From: an uncultured Bryobacterales bacterium | GTDB lineage: Bacteria; Acidobacteriota; Terriglobia; Bryobacterales; UBA6623 | DNA length: 64,000 nt | Reading direction: 5' to 3' | Assembly: GCA_951813605.1 (NCBI GenBank) | Contig: OX638379.1 | Coordinates: 5,902,062-5,966,061 of the forward strand | Shown here: positions 27,891 to 37,619 of the stretch, in pieces | Layout: every line of letters starts with the position of its first letter | Numbering within the stretch: the stretch's first letter is position 1 | Notes under the pieces: generated by a model | Told to the model about the DNA's origin: nothing | What the model saw: the letters and a program-made list of their open reading frames with translations, nothing else | Databases searched by the model: none | Translations under genes and position numbers: made by a program

Positions 27891-28667
27891 CGTCTGTTCA
27901 AGAACTGAAGTCGCGGGAACCAGCGCCGATCTCCCAGCGCTTGTCCAACGCGACCATCCCGCATGAGAGCTTCGCCTGTTCCCTGGCTTCCAAGATTTGG
28001 CCCTTGCCTCACTAGGAAGCCTTTCTGCCATCCCCGGGGGCTTCTTCAATTCAGGCGCAAATCTCGTCCTCTTGGATCCCCGCAGCGAGGTTCTCAAGAC
28101 TTGTGTGTTCCAGAACCGATCTGGAAGTGCCTTCCAAGCGCGTGCCTTGGACCAGATCCGCCTGCGTCCGTTTGCAGTCCGCGTTCAAACCTCAAGCCGC
28201 CGAAATTGCACGGCATTGAATCGGCACCACAAGGACCGGCACACTAGTTTCGGGCAGCCGCCAGCTGGCCAAGCGGCCAAGTCAAGTGCTGGCCGGATCC
28301 CCTTTCCAAAGGGTTCCGCGTGCTTCCAAGAAAGGAGGCTGTGGCGGCGGCATCTGCCATTTGCTGCGATCCTCGTTTCGGGTGTAGTTCGACGGCCTCT
28401 GCCACAGCTTCTCGCTTCTGTCATCGTCGGCCCGCTCGCTGCCTCCAAGAGAGATCCGTGCCGCTGGGCCTTGAGGGATAACCGGAAGGAAACCCATTCG
28501 ATCCAGCGATGCTTAGAACGACTCGGGGATCACAATCCTTAAATGTCCAGCATCGAAGAAGTGTTGACGGTCCGGACTAGCCGCGGACTTCGGCCTTCCT
28601 CGACGACGCGATTGACTTGACGTTCTTGGGAAAGGCAGTCGGTCGGCTGGAATTGCAATCGCGGCGC
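27891..28667. other. About 780 nt without a recognisable gene
   Basis: It lies between the ThuA gene and the end of the broken GNAT gene. Short frames on both strands have no family character. A small near-palindrome (TCCCCTTTCCAAAGGG, about 28298-28315) could be a weak stem-loop. Confidence 0.4.
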
Positions 28668-29180
28668 TCAATCGGCAAGCCCAAACGGAAGCGGTCGGAC
28701 CATATACTGCACTTCGACGTAGCCGTGGTCTTGGGACCCGACCGGCTTGAAGCCGAGCCGTTGATGGAATCGAATCGATTCGAGATTCCGCGGACGGGTG
28801 TTCACCTAGCATGCAAACGCGCGGTAGCGGTCGCGAGCCCGTCTCGCAGCGTCCATGTAGAGGGCGGTCGCGACACCCCGCCGATAATGCCGCGGTGAGA
28901 CGGCCACGCGGTCAATGTACAGGAAGTCTTCGTAGCGCGCTTTCAGCCAGCGCAGGTTCGGACTGCCGTAGGGAGCCTCGGGCGGCAGACAGATCAGGAA
29001 CCCGGCGACTTCGGCTGCAATTTCGGCAACGCGGAAGTATTCGGCCTCGCGAGCGAACCACCGCAGGTGTTCCATCGTGAGGCTGTTCATCGCCGGAATT
29101 GACTGCTGGTTGATCAAGAAAACTGCTCCGAGGTCGGCCTCGGCAACGTCCCGGATCAATAACGGCGGTCGGCTGGCCAT
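28668..29180 (-). pseudogene. GNAT N-acetyltransferase interrupted by one in-frame amber codon
   Basis: From ATG 29180 the frame encodes a GNAT domain: IRDVAEADLGAVFLINQQS, then FLYIDRVAVSPRHYRRGVATALY (acetyl-CoA-binding loop R-x-x-G-x-A). It stops at TAG 28806-28808 after RDRYRAFAC. Reading on in the same frame gives VNTRPRNLESIRFHQRLGF, KPVGSQDHG and VQYMVRPLPFGLAD before TGA 28668. This is exactly the expected GNAT C-terminus, where the family has C-E-V-N at the interruption. A single GAG-to-TAG change explains it, so this is a very recent pseudogene, a suppressed stop or a base-call error. The substrate is unknown. It is divergent from leuS. Confidence 0.85.
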
Positions 29181-29338
29181 TCCGCATGAGGCGATTGCCG
29201 CACGCGGAACAAGCACGCCCCGCTTCGCGCCTCAAGGGTTCATCCTACAGGCCATGCGGGATTGCGATGGCGGAGCGGCGAACCTCCCCGCGCCACGGCG
29301 TCTCGCCCGTTCCGGTCAAAGCTAGCTAACCTGAAGGA

Positions 29339-31783
29339 ATGGCGGGGACACGGTATCGGCCACGCGAGATAGAGCCGAAGTGGCAGGAGTACTGGGACCG
29401 GGTCGGCGTCTATCAAACTCGCTCGGACCCGAGCAAGCCAAAGTACTACGTATTGGAAATGCTTCCCTACCCGTCCGGCGTCCTGCACATGGGGCACGTG
29501 CGCAACTACACCATTGGCGACGCCTTGGCTCGCTACAAGCGGATGCAAGGTTTCCGCGTGCTCCACCCGATGGGCTGGGACTCGTTCGGGCTCCCCGCTG
29601 AGAACGCGGCCATTAAGAACAAACGAGACCCCCGCGAGTGGACTCAATCGAACATAGAGGCGATGAAGCGGCAGTTGAAGACGTTCGGCTTTAGCTACGA
29701 CTGGGACTGCGAGATCTCGAGTTGCCAGCCGGAGTACTACCGCTGGAACCAGTGGTTTTTCCTGCGCATGTGGGAGAAGGGCTTGGCGTACCGCAAGAAG
29801 GCTGCAGTCAACTGGTGCCCGGACTGCGCCACGGTCCTAGCCAACGAGCAGGTAGTTAACGGTTGCTGCTGGCGGCACGAGGGCACGCCAGTGAAGCAGC
29901 AGGAGCGCGAGCAGTGGTTCTTCCGCACAACGGCCTACGCCGACGAGCTCCTTCAGGCGCTCGAGCATCTGCAAGGCGGCTGGCCTGACCGAGTGCTCAC
30001 GATGCAACGCAACTGGATCGGCCGCTCCGTGGGCACGGAGGTAGACTTCACGCTCCCTGGGTCCGCCGAGGCGATACGGGTCTTCACGACCCGCGTCGAT
30101 ACGATCTTTGGCGCGACTTGCCTGATTCTGGCACCGCTTCATCCGCTGGTAGCCAGATTCGGGTTCGGCGACATAGGCCAGGAGATGGCGACGGCGGCGG
30201 CTACCAAGAGCCCGGACGATCTGGAGAAAGAGGGATTCTTCACTGGGCACTACGCAGTCAACCCGTATAGCGGGGAAGAAGTACCGATCTGGGTCGGTAA
30301 CTTCGTCGTCATGAGCTATGGCACGGGCGCGATCATGGCCGTGCCTGCGCACGACCAACGCGACTTTGAATTCTGTCGCAAGCACGGGATACCGGTCGCG
30401 CCGGTGATACGCCCGGGCAACGGTGAGTTGTCGCGGGGGGCCGAGATGTCCGAGGCATTCGCGGGCTACGGCGTGGTAGAGAACTCGGGCCAATTCAGCG
30501 GGCTCGCGAGCCATGAAGCCATAGAGCGCATGAGTGCTTATGCCGAAGCGAACGGTTTCGGAAAGGCGGCAGTGACATTCCGGCTGCGGGATTGGGGTGT
30601 GTCCCGCCAGCGCTACTGGGGCACCCCGATTCCGATGATCCGCTGCCCGCGATGCGGCGTGGTGCCCGTGCCAGACGAGCAGCTTCCGGTGCTGCTCCCG
30701 GACGGCGTCGAACTGACCGGGACGGGCGAGTCGCCGTTGCGCAGCGTGCCCGAGTTCGTGCAGGTCGAGTGCCCGCAGTGCGGCTCCGACGCCGAGCGGG
30801 AATCGGACACGATGGACACATTCGTGGACTCGAGCTGGTATTTCTACCGATACGCAGACGCGAGAAATCACGGTGCTCCCTACGGATCCGACGCGGTGGC
30901 TGCTTGGTTTCCGATCGACCAATACATCGGCGGGGTGGAGCATGCCGTGCTGCACCTGATCTACTGCCGCTTCTTCACCAAGGTGATGCGCGATCTGGGC
31001 CTGATCGATTGGGACGAGCCGGTGCAGAGGCTTTTCACCCAGGGCATGGTGATCCGCGACGGTCGGAAAATGTCGAAGAACCTCGGGAATGTCGTGAGCC
31101 CCGAGGATCTAGTGGAGCGATACGGCTCCGACACCGCTCGGATGTTCTCGCTGTTCGCCGCGCCGCCGGATCGCGATCTGGACTGGCAGGACGACGGCGT
31201 CGAAGGCATGTGGAGGTTCCTGAGCCGGGTGCATCGCTACGTCGCCCGGAACACCAAGCCCGGCATTCCAGCCAGCGCGAAGTTTCAAAACAATGCGGAC
31301 AGAGCCGTTCTTCGCAAACTGCACCAGACCATCGCGCACGTGACGGCGGATTTCGATACGCGCTGGCACTTCAACACCTCAATCGCCTCGATCATGGAGC
31401 TAACCAACGAACTTCATGCGCGCGAGACCGAACTCTCGGACGGCGTAATGCAGGGGTCGCTGCGGGGTCTAACATTGCTGCTGAGCCCGTTCGCCCCGCA
31501 TCTGACAGAAGAGCTTTGGCATATGCTGGGCCAACGAGGGCCGGTGTTGGAAGTGCGCTGGCCGGCAAGCGATCCCGCATTGGCGCAGGAAGACCAAGTG
31601 CAAGTCGTCGTCCAGATCAACGGCAAGCTGAGGGACCGCCTGACTGTACCCAAAGGATTGCCCAGGGAGCAACTGTCCAAGCGGGCAAGGGAGACCGAGC
31701 GTATTCGGGCGTTGCTGGACGGCAAGACGGTTCGCAGGGTCATCGAGATCCCCGACAGACTGGTGAATTTCGTGGCGAATTGA
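29339..31783 (+). CDS. leuS: Leucyl-tRNA synthetase
   Basis: 814 aa, class I synthetase of bacterial LeuS type. The HIGH-equivalent is HMGH (residues 50-53, in PYPSGVLHMGHVRN). KMSKN lies near residue 577. The connecting zinc-like cysteines (NWCPDC) and the CP1 editing domain (VFTTRVDTIFGATCL, AVPAHDQRDFEF) are intact, and the C-terminal anticodon-binding region ends with VQINGKLRDRL. It charges tRNA-Leu in the cytoplasm. Nineteen nucleotides separate it from the CRTAC1 gene, so the two may share a transcript. Confidence 0.97.
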   Translation: MAGTRYRPREIEPKWQEYWDRVGVYQTRSDPSKPKYYVLEMLPYPSGVLHMGHVRNYTIGDALARYKRMQGFRVLHPMGWDSFGLPAENAAIKNKRDPREWTQSNIEAMKRQLKTFGFSYDWDCEISSCQPEYYRWNQWFFLRMWEKGLAYRKKAAVNWCPDCATVLANEQVVNGCCWRHEGTPVKQQEREQWFFRTTAYADELLQALEHLQGGWPDRVLTMQRNWIGRSVGTEVDFTLPGSAEAIRVFTTRVDTIFGATCLILAPLHPLVARFGFGDIGQEMATAAATKSPDDLEKEGFFTGHYAVNPYSGEEVPIWVGNFVVMSYGTGAIMAVPAHDQRDFEFCRKHGIPVAPVIRPGNGELSRGAEMSEAFAGYGVVENSGQFSGLASHEAIERMSAYAEANGFGKAAVTFRLRDWGVSRQRYWGTPIPMIRCPRCGVVPVPDEQLPVLLPDGVELTGTGESPLRSVPEFVQVECPQCGSDAERESDTMDTFVDSSWYFYRYADARNHGAPYGSDAVAAWFPIDQYIGGVEHAVLHLIYCRFFTKVMRDLGLIDWDEPVQRLFTQGMVIRDGRKMSKNLGNVVSPEDLVERYGSDTARMFSLFAAPPDRDLDWQDDGVEGMWRFLSRVHRYVARNTKPGIPASAKFQNNADRAVLRKLHQTIAHVTADFDTRWHFNTSIASIMELTNELHARETELSDGVMQGSLRGLTLLLSPFAPHLTEELWHMLGQRGPVLEVRWPASDPALAQEDQVQVVVQINGKLRDRLTVPKGLPREQLSKRARETERIRALLDGKTVRRVIEIPDRLVNFVAN

Positions 31784-31802
31784 CGCCGACACTCCGGACT
31801 CC

Positions 31803-33521
31803 ATGCGCGACACCGCGGCAAAACCAAGCGGATCTCCCGAGTGCGCTCGGCGCCTCGCCCGGCTAGGCTGCTGGCTTTTTGCGCTCGCACATGGCGCGGC
31901 CCAGCAGTCCGACCCGAAACTCCCCATCTACTTGGACGTGACGGAAGCCTCGGGAGTGGACTTCCTCAGCCATTCGTCCAAGACATCCCAGAAGTACCTC
32001 ATGGAGTCGATGGTCGGAGGAGTTGCGGCATTCGACTACAACAGCGACAGCCTCATCGACCTTTACTTCGTGAACGGGGCCGCGCTCGGCGATCCGATGC
32101 CGGAAGGGGCGCTCCCCGATAAGTCGGATCCTCGATATTGGAATCGCCTCTACCGCAACGATGGTGACTGGCGGTTCACGGACGTGACTGAGCGATCCGG
32201 AGTGCGGGGCGATCATTACGGGCAAGGTGTCGCCGCAGGTGATTACGACAACGACGGATTGCCTGACCTATTCCTGGCCAACTTCGGACGGAACATTCTG
32301 TACCGCAATCTCGGTGACGGAACCTTCGAGGACGTGACCGAAACCGCGGGAGTTGGCGATGGCGGTTGGTCGGCAGGGGCCGGTTTCCTCGACTACGATC
32401 GCGACGGGCACCTCGACCTTTTCGTGTCCCGATACGTCGAATGGTCGTTCGCAGAGAATCCTTGGTGCGGCGAGCGAAAGCCCGGCTATCGCTCATACTG
32501 CCATCCAAAGCATTTCGGGCCGATTCCGCATCTCGTATTTCGTAACAAGGGGGACGGTACCTTCGAGGACGCCACGGAGTCGAGCGGCTTCTCCAGTGCT
32601 CCGGGAAAGGGACTGGGCCTCGCATTCAATGACTACGACCAGGACGGCTGGACCGACGTGGTCGTTGCCAATGACTCCTTCCCGCAACAGCTCTTCCGGA
32701 ATCTGGAGGGCACCGGGTTCGAAGAGGTCGCGCTACTGTCCGGCTTGGCTTACGACGAGAACGGGAGGACTTTCGCCGGGATGGGAATTGACTTCGCGGA
32801 CTTCAACAACGACGGCCGACCGGACGTCTTCATCAACGCGCTCGCGCACCAGCGGTACGCGCTGTTCCGGAACGATGGCCAGCTGTTCGAATATGTATCG
32901 GGCCCTACCGGCGTGAGCGGGATCACATCCCTGCACTCGGGCTGGGGCGCAAAGTTCTTCGACTACGACAACGACGGGAAACGGGACATCTTTGTGGCGC
33001 AGGGTCATGTGATGGACAACATCGAGCTAACCCAGCCCGATGTCAAGTACGAGGAGCCGCTCGTCCTGATGAGAAATACTGGCAAAGGATTCGAGGACGT
33101 GTCGGCCCGTAGCGGGAGGGCGTTCCAAGTCCCGCGGGCCGCCCGCGGAGCGGCCGTTGCAGACTTCGACAACGACGGCTTTCTCGACATTGCCGTCAAC
33201 TGCAACGACCAGCCGGCGCTCTTGGTTCGCAACGAAGGCAATGGCAACAACTGGTTGATCGTCGATCTTTCAGGAACGCGCAGCAACCGTGACGGAATCG
33301 GGACGCGGGTACGAGTCGTCGCCGAGTCCGGAACCGAACAGCACGCGATCGCCTCCGCGGCAGGGAGTTATCTGTCGTCCGGCGACCGCCGCCTCCACTT
33401 CGGCCTAGGATCCTCGACCGAAGCGGAGCTTGTGCAAGTACACTGGCCCAGCGGCGCAGTGCAGGCATTCGAAAAAGTTTCGGCCCAGCAGATACTTGCA
33501 ATTACCGAGCCCGGGGATTAG
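31803..33521 (+). CDS. CRTAC1-family FG-GAP/ASPIC-UnbV repeat protein (Sec-type)
   Basis: 572 aa. The N-terminus has a basic region and a short hydrophobic segment (LARLGCWLFALAHGAAQQ) consistent with a Sec signal. FG-GAP units carry Ca-binding loops (FDYNSDSLIDLYFVNG, DYDNDGLPDLFLANFG, DYDRDGHLDLFVSRYV, DFNNDGRPDVFINA, DFDNDGFLDIAVNC). The ASPIC/UnbV C-terminus is intact (NWLIVDLSGTRSNRDGIGTRV, LSSGDRRLHFGLG, VHWPSGAVQAFE). It lies just downstream of leuS, an odd partner for an export protein. Function unknown. Confidence 0.92.
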   Translation: MRDTAAKPSGSPECARRLARLGCWLFALAHGAAQQSDPKLPIYLDVTEASGVDFLSHSSKTSQKYLMESMVGGVAAFDYNSDSLIDLYFVNGAALGDPMPEGALPDKSDPRYWNRLYRNDGDWRFTDVTERSGVRGDHYGQGVAAGDYDNDGLPDLFLANFGRNILYRNLGDGTFEDVTETAGVGDGGWSAGAGFLDYDRDGHLDLFVSRYVEWSFAENPWCGERKPGYRSYCHPKHFGPIPHLVFRNKGDGTFEDATESSGFSSAPGKGLGLAFNDYDQDGWTDVVVANDSFPQQLFRNLEGTGFEEVALLSGLAYDENGRTFAGMGIDFADFNNDGRPDVFINALAHQRYALFRNDGQLFEYVSGPTGVSGITSLHSGWGAKFFDYDNDGKRDIFVAQGHVMDNIELTQPDVKYEEPLVLMRNTGKGFEDVSARSGRAFQVPRAARGAAVADFDNDGFLDIAVNCNDQPALLVRNEGNGNNWLIVDLSGTRSNRDGIGTRVRVVAESGTEQHAIASAAGSYLSSGDRRLHFGLGSSTEAELVQVHWPSGAVQAFEKVSAQQILAITEPGD

Positions 33522-33626
33522 CCGAATGCCGGCGCGCTTGTCTCAGTCGCTCCGCTGAAGGGGAGCCTGCACGAAGCTCCGGCGATTCTCTCGCCCCTCG
33601 CACCTCTGGCTCCGGCGGGTTCTGCG

Positions 33627-33687
33627 CCCGCGCGGTGCATTCCACGCCAGTGCCAAGAACGGCCCGCGCCAGGGATGACCGCGCGGG
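33627..33687. repeat. 10-bp inverted repeat beyond TonB receptor 2
   Basis: CCCGCGCGGT (33627-33636) and ACCGCGCGGG (33678-33687) are exact reverse complements separated by 41 nt. The right arm ends 8 nt from the receptor stop codon. It may help end the minus-strand transcript, but the loop is long and no U-tract is seen. Confidence 0.4.
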
Positions 33688-33695
33688 AAGCCTCG

Positions 33696-36600
33696 CTAGA
33701 AATCCATCCGCAGCCCGAACTGGACCGAGCGGGGGCTGTTGCATTGCGAGTAGGCACGTCCGAAGGAGGGGGCGCTCCAGTTCCGATTGGGATTGCAAAA
33801 GACTACCCGGTTGAAGATGTTGGCAAACTGCGTCTCGAATCGGATCTTGAGCTTCTGGTTTATCCAAGTGTCCTTGAACAGGCTGAAGTCCTCGGCCACG
33901 TTATGGAAGCCTCTTACGAAGCCCATTGTTCTCGAGGCGTTTCCAAAGCGTAGCGGGCCAGGGTCGGAGAACGCGGCGCGATCGAAGAATACATCCGTGG
34001 CCGCGTCGAACGATCCCCGATGGTCGATCCTGACGCGTTCGCTCAAGACATTCGGTCGCTTCTGGCCGTTGAAAAGGAATGGCTCCAAATCGTTGGCCAT
34101 GACAACATTGACCGGCGTGCCAGATTCGACCCGGAAGATGCCGGACACAGCCCATCCGCCCAGCACTTTTGCTGCTAGCCCCACCCTCTTGTCACGGAAA
34201 AGCGGCACCTCGTGGGTGAAAGCGGCAAGAACGCGATGGGGCACATCCTCAGCGCTGAGACCACGCTCCAATGAATGAGTATCCGTTGGGTTTTGCGGGC
34301 CCTGTCCCAATCCGTCAGCGGGGCGGATGCGCCCCGCGCCCATGCCCGTCAGCTTCGACCACGCGTAACTGGCATGGAAGAGCGCGCCCTCGGAAAACCG
34401 CTTCTCGACTTTCGTTCGCAGGGCGTGGAAAAAGCTATTCCCCGCTGGCACGTTCATGTAGCCAATGTTGAGCATGTGCGGAAACGGTCTCAGGGACTGC
34501 GCGACCGAACGGCCGAATCCTCGGAATGGCATCGGAACCCCCGCGCTCCCGGCGGAGTCGGATCCGGCCCGTGCCGCCAGCACGCTGGGGCCCAAGGCGA
34601 GGATCGCAGGACCGTTGGCGTTGGCAGCCGGGCCGAGCACGCGACGGTCGGCGATAAGGCGACTGCCGCGATTCCCCGAGTAGGATAGATCTACGGCAGT
34701 TGTGCGGGTGACTTGGCTCTGGACCGTAAATGACCAGTGCTGGACTCTTGGCAGCGTCGCACGGTCCTTGGTCACCGCCACGGGCGAGATGTTGTTTCCA
34801 ATCGAGGGGTCTATCGAGGGAGGCCGGACGATATTGGCTTGGGGGAAACCATCGTCGAGGGAATAGGCCGGGCGCTGCCCATTGCTCAGATCGATTGCCG
34901 TGGCGTGAAATCGGAATCCAATTGTGTTCACGCTGTCGAATTGAGCGTGCGGCACGGCGGAGTAGTAGATTCCGTACCCGCCACGCACCACGTTTCGATC
35001 TCCGAGGCGGTACGCAAATCCGGCACTCGGCCCAAACGCGTCCCTTGGCGGCGACTCCAATGTCCTAGTGCCAGTCCTGCCCGGGCCGTGCCCCGCGAAG
35101 ATCATCGCTCCCAGCCGACCCGCGGCCCCGGGGTTGGGAAGCCTTGGATCGAACGTCGACATGTTGTCATCCCGCTCGCGGATCGCGGACTGATAGTCGA
35201 AGCGCAAGCCGAGGGTGACGGTCAGGTCAGGAGTAACCCTGAATTCGTCTATGACGCTCCACGAAATGACGTTCTCGGTTATGGTCGGAAAATCCGGGAT
35301 CTGGAAATGCGTGGAGTTAACCTGACCAAGCAGGAACGAGGCGAATGGATCCCCCGTGGAAGGCAGATTGTTGCCGGCGGCATCGAATCCCCCGGTATGT
35401 CTCCTATGGAAGTTGAAGCTGCCCGCGACATTGTTCGCCCAGCCGCGAAACGGGTATTTGTGGTGCCGAAACTCCCCGGAGACCTTGACCGTGTGGCGGC
35501 TCCGAATCCAAGTGAGGTCGTTCGAGACGCTGTATTGGTGATTGGCCAGGAAGCCGGAGCGGCCCCATTCGTTGCCCAACGGAGAATACCGAGTGTTGCC
35601 GGCAAAACTTATCGCCGGCGGGCCGGCGTCCGTAGCAAGCAGACCGTTTCCCTGGGAACCCCATAGCCTGTCCCTCCATCCGGCCCCGGCAGACAGGGAA
35701 TGTCCCCAGATGTGAAACTCGTCGTAGCCCACGCTGATCTGATTCAACAGGTCTGGGGACGCTATCCAGTCGAACTTCTGCCGCACGTGATGGGTGGTGG
35801 TGTCCTCGTAGAACCCAGCGCCGTAGTAATCGCGATTCATCTGGGGGTTCTCGACCGGGTCATGGTCGACAAGGCATCCGTCGACTCCTCCGCAGTTCCG
35901 CACAGCGGGATGGCTCGACCTGCTGAACACGAGCCCGGCACGGAACTCATCCGTGAAAGAGTGGTCCACACGGACGTGATGGCTGGGGGCGTCGAGGACC
36001 CAGATCTGATCGCCGACGGGATTGCCCTGGACATTGAATTCCAGCCCCGGACGCTCAGGCTGGACCGTGAGTGGCATCACTCGGGCGGCGACACGGCTCC
36101 GGCTAGGGTGGGCTAGTGGAATCGAATTGTTGGCAAACGGGTCGCGAACCGGGACGCCTCGGACGACGCGAGTGGAGCCCGGATCGAATATCTGGCCGTG
36201 GAGCATCGGACGCCCGAGGGCGTCTACTGCTATCGCGCGATCGGTCATCAGCGCCCCGAAATCGCCATTTCGGAAAGCCTCGACCGGCGCGGAATTGCCG
36301 AACCCGGACTGCGCTCCGGATCGAACCGCCAGCCTGTCGTAGTGATATGTGAAGAACGTCTTGTTCTTGATGACCGGCCCGCCGACGAACGCACCGGCAT
36401 TGTTCCTGCGGGACTTGCTCTTGGCTCCGAAGAACCCGCGAGCGTTCAGGGTGTCGTTTCCGATGAAGTGATAGAAGGCACCGTGGAACTCGTTTGTGCC
36501 GGGCTTGCCGGTAGGGGAGAAAAAGCCGCTGGACCGAGCGGAGGCCGGCCCGCTCTCGGCAGCATGAAGCCGCATCTCCAGGACGTGGTCGCTGGCCGGC

Positions 36601-37001
36601 TCGATGGACGAGGCCTCGGAATACGATCGGCCTGCGTCTGCCTGCGATGCATCCGTGCCGACCGGCAGCAGAACGGCGTCTTGGCGATAGGACAGCCCGT
36701 CACTCAAGATGATGCCCGTTACGGAAAATGCCTCGAATCCAGACTTGTCGACGCGAAGGGAATAGGTTCCGGAGAGGATCCGACGGAATTCGAATGCGCC
36801 TCCGGAATCGGAGCGAAGGATTGCCTGTTCGCCGGTAGCCTGCTCCGTGATCGTCACGGCGGCATCCGGCGAGGCATTTCCGGAAGAGTAGCGGACAACA
36901 CCGCTGATCGACCCGAATTGCTCCGCCCGCCCCGCGAGCGAAGGAACTGCTAACGCGCCTAAGAACAGCGCAATGACCGCGGTGCGCGAATGAAAGCTCA
37001 A
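33696..37001 (-). CDS. TonB-dependent receptor 2, paralogue of receptor 1 lacking most of the plug
   Basis: 1101 aa. Signal peptide (TAVIALFLGALAVPSLAG) and a carboxypeptidase-regulatory domain (about 30-108) align well with receptor 1, as does the barrel down to the ends CNPNRNWSAPSFGRAYSQCN and CAPNSNWSAGSFGQVFRQCN. Between the regulatory domain (RQDAVLLPVG, near 106) and the barrel start (GFFSPTGKPGTN, near 159), however, there are only about 50 residues; receptor 1 has about 136. The missing part is the core of the plug, including the NGGQ...FFDGAAFG segment. A remnant (VLEMRLHAAESG) still aligns with receptor 1 IREMKVVNTTYS. The frame is intact, so the deletion is in-frame. The start is TTG 37001 with no clear Shine-Dalgarno. 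Confidence 0.9.
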   Translation of the reverse strand: MSFHSRTAVIALFLGALAVPSLAGRAEQFGSISGVVRYSSGNASPDAAVTITEQATGEQAILRSDSGGAFEFRRILSGTYSLRVDKSGFEAFSVTGIILSDGLSYRQDAVLLPVGTDASQADAGRSYSEASSIEPASDHVLEMRLHAAESGPASARSSGFFSPTGKPGTNEFHGAFYHFIGNDTLNARGFFGAKSKSRRNNAGAFVGGPVIKNKTFFTYHYDRLAVRSGAQSGFGNSAPVEAFRNGDFGALMTDRAIAVDALGRPMLHGQIFDPGSTRVVRGVPVRDPFANNSIPLAHPSRSRVAARVMPLTVQPERPGLEFNVQGNPVGDQIWVLDAPSHHVRVDHSFTDEFRAGLVFSRSSHPAVRNCGGVDGCLVDHDPVENPQMNRDYYGAGFYEDTTTHHVRQKFDWIASPDLLNQISVGYDEFHIWGHSLSAGAGWRDRLWGSQGNGLLATDAGPPAISFAGNTRYSPLGNEWGRSGFLANHQYSVSNDLTWIRSRHTVKVSGEFRHHKYPFRGWANNVAGSFNFHRRHTGGFDAAGNNLPSTGDPFASFLLGQVNSTHFQIPDFPTITENVISWSVIDEFRVTPDLTVTLGLRFDYQSAIRERDDNMSTFDPRLPNPGAAGRLGAMIFAGHGPGRTGTRTLESPPRDAFGPSAGFAYRLGDRNVVRGGYGIYYSAVPHAQFDSVNTIGFRFHATAIDLSNGQRPAYSLDDGFPQANIVRPPSIDPSIGNNISPVAVTKDRATLPRVQHWSFTVQSQVTRTTAVDLSYSGNRGSRLIADRRVLGPAANANGPAILALGPSVLAARAGSDSAGSAGVPMPFRGFGRSVAQSLRPFPHMLNIGYMNVPAGNSFFHALRTKVEKRFSEGALFHASYAWSKLTGMGAGRIRPADGLGQGPQNPTDTHSLERGLSAEDVPHRVLAAFTHEVPLFRDKRVGLAAKVLGGWAVSGIFRVESGTPVNVVMANDLEPFLFNGQKRPNVLSERVRIDHRGSFDAATDVFFDRAAFSDPGPLRFGNASRTMGFVRGFHNVAEDFSLFKDTWINQKLKIRFETQFANIFNRVVFCNPNRNWSAPSFGRAYSQCNSPRSVQFGLRMDF

Positions 37002-37568
37002 AACATGGATTTGGCGAAGTCCGAGAACGGACCGGCCTAGCGTGAAGCCTCGTACATAGTTTCCTTCAAAACAGGGCCTGAGGGCAACGGTTACCGGGTC
37101 GATCTTGAGGATTAGCGAACACAGGATCAGAATTCCAAGCCTCAGACACCCGTCGGATGTCGCACTTCGCAGCTAGCGCGCGTCAAGATGAAGGCTGCCC
37201 GTTCGCCGTCGGCGTGCCGAACTGCGGATGCTCCAGGTCCGGTCGAGGCGAGGATTAAGCCTGCCATAGTGGTTCAACGCTGCCTGCAACAGATTCGAAC
37301 GAGGCACCGGGCGCGACGCCTCAAAGTCGCATGCTCGTACCCGCTCAAGATACTCCACAAAAGGCATTCGTCTCCGACGCCCTCTGGCAACGCAGCGGAT
37401 AGGAGTGCTGCCCGTTACGCAACTCCGGGTTCACCCTCAGCCCAACAAATGCAGCTATAGAAGCGGCAGCCTGATGACCGCGCCATCCCTGCGAACCCAG
37501 TTGCGTCTCCTGATCCACTACTCGAAAAGCACGAACCCGCGCGCTGCGGAACTGGTGCGGCAACGCGT
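37002..37568. other. Intergenic region between two TonB receptor genes, no gene seen
   Basis: About 570 nt, presumably with the promoter of receptor 2. A minus-strand frame at 37173-37367 (begins MPFVEYLERVRACDFEAS) has a protein-like start but matches no family I know. It may be chance or a small remnant. Confidence 0.4.
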
Positions 37569-37599
37569 GCCGGGGATGGGGGCATGCCGCCATCCCGGC
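37569..37599 (-). terminator. Stem-loop beyond TonB receptor 3
   Basis: GCCGGGGATGG (37569-37579) pairs with CCATCCCGGC (37590-37599) with one bulged G and a 10-nt loop, 20 nt after the receptor stop. There is no T run on the minus strand, so it may be a transcript-end stabiliser rather than an intrinsic terminator. Confidence 0.45.
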
Positions 37600-37619
37600 T
37601 CAATCTGGACCCGCTTCGG

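Noticed and set aside
28806..28808. Possible pyrrolysine or other recoding at the GNAT amber codon
   Set aside because: The position normally holds Glu, no pyl genes or recoding element is seen, and a single GAG-to-TAG mutation is the simpler explanation.
30592..31866. 424-codon frame overlapping leuS on the same strand
   Set aside because: It lies in another frame of leuS and reads as Arg/Ala-rich noise.
37173..37593. Possible decayed gene between TonB receptors 2 and 3
   Set aside because: Fragments such as FVEYLERVRACDFEAS look protein-like, but no frame combination gives a recognisable protein.
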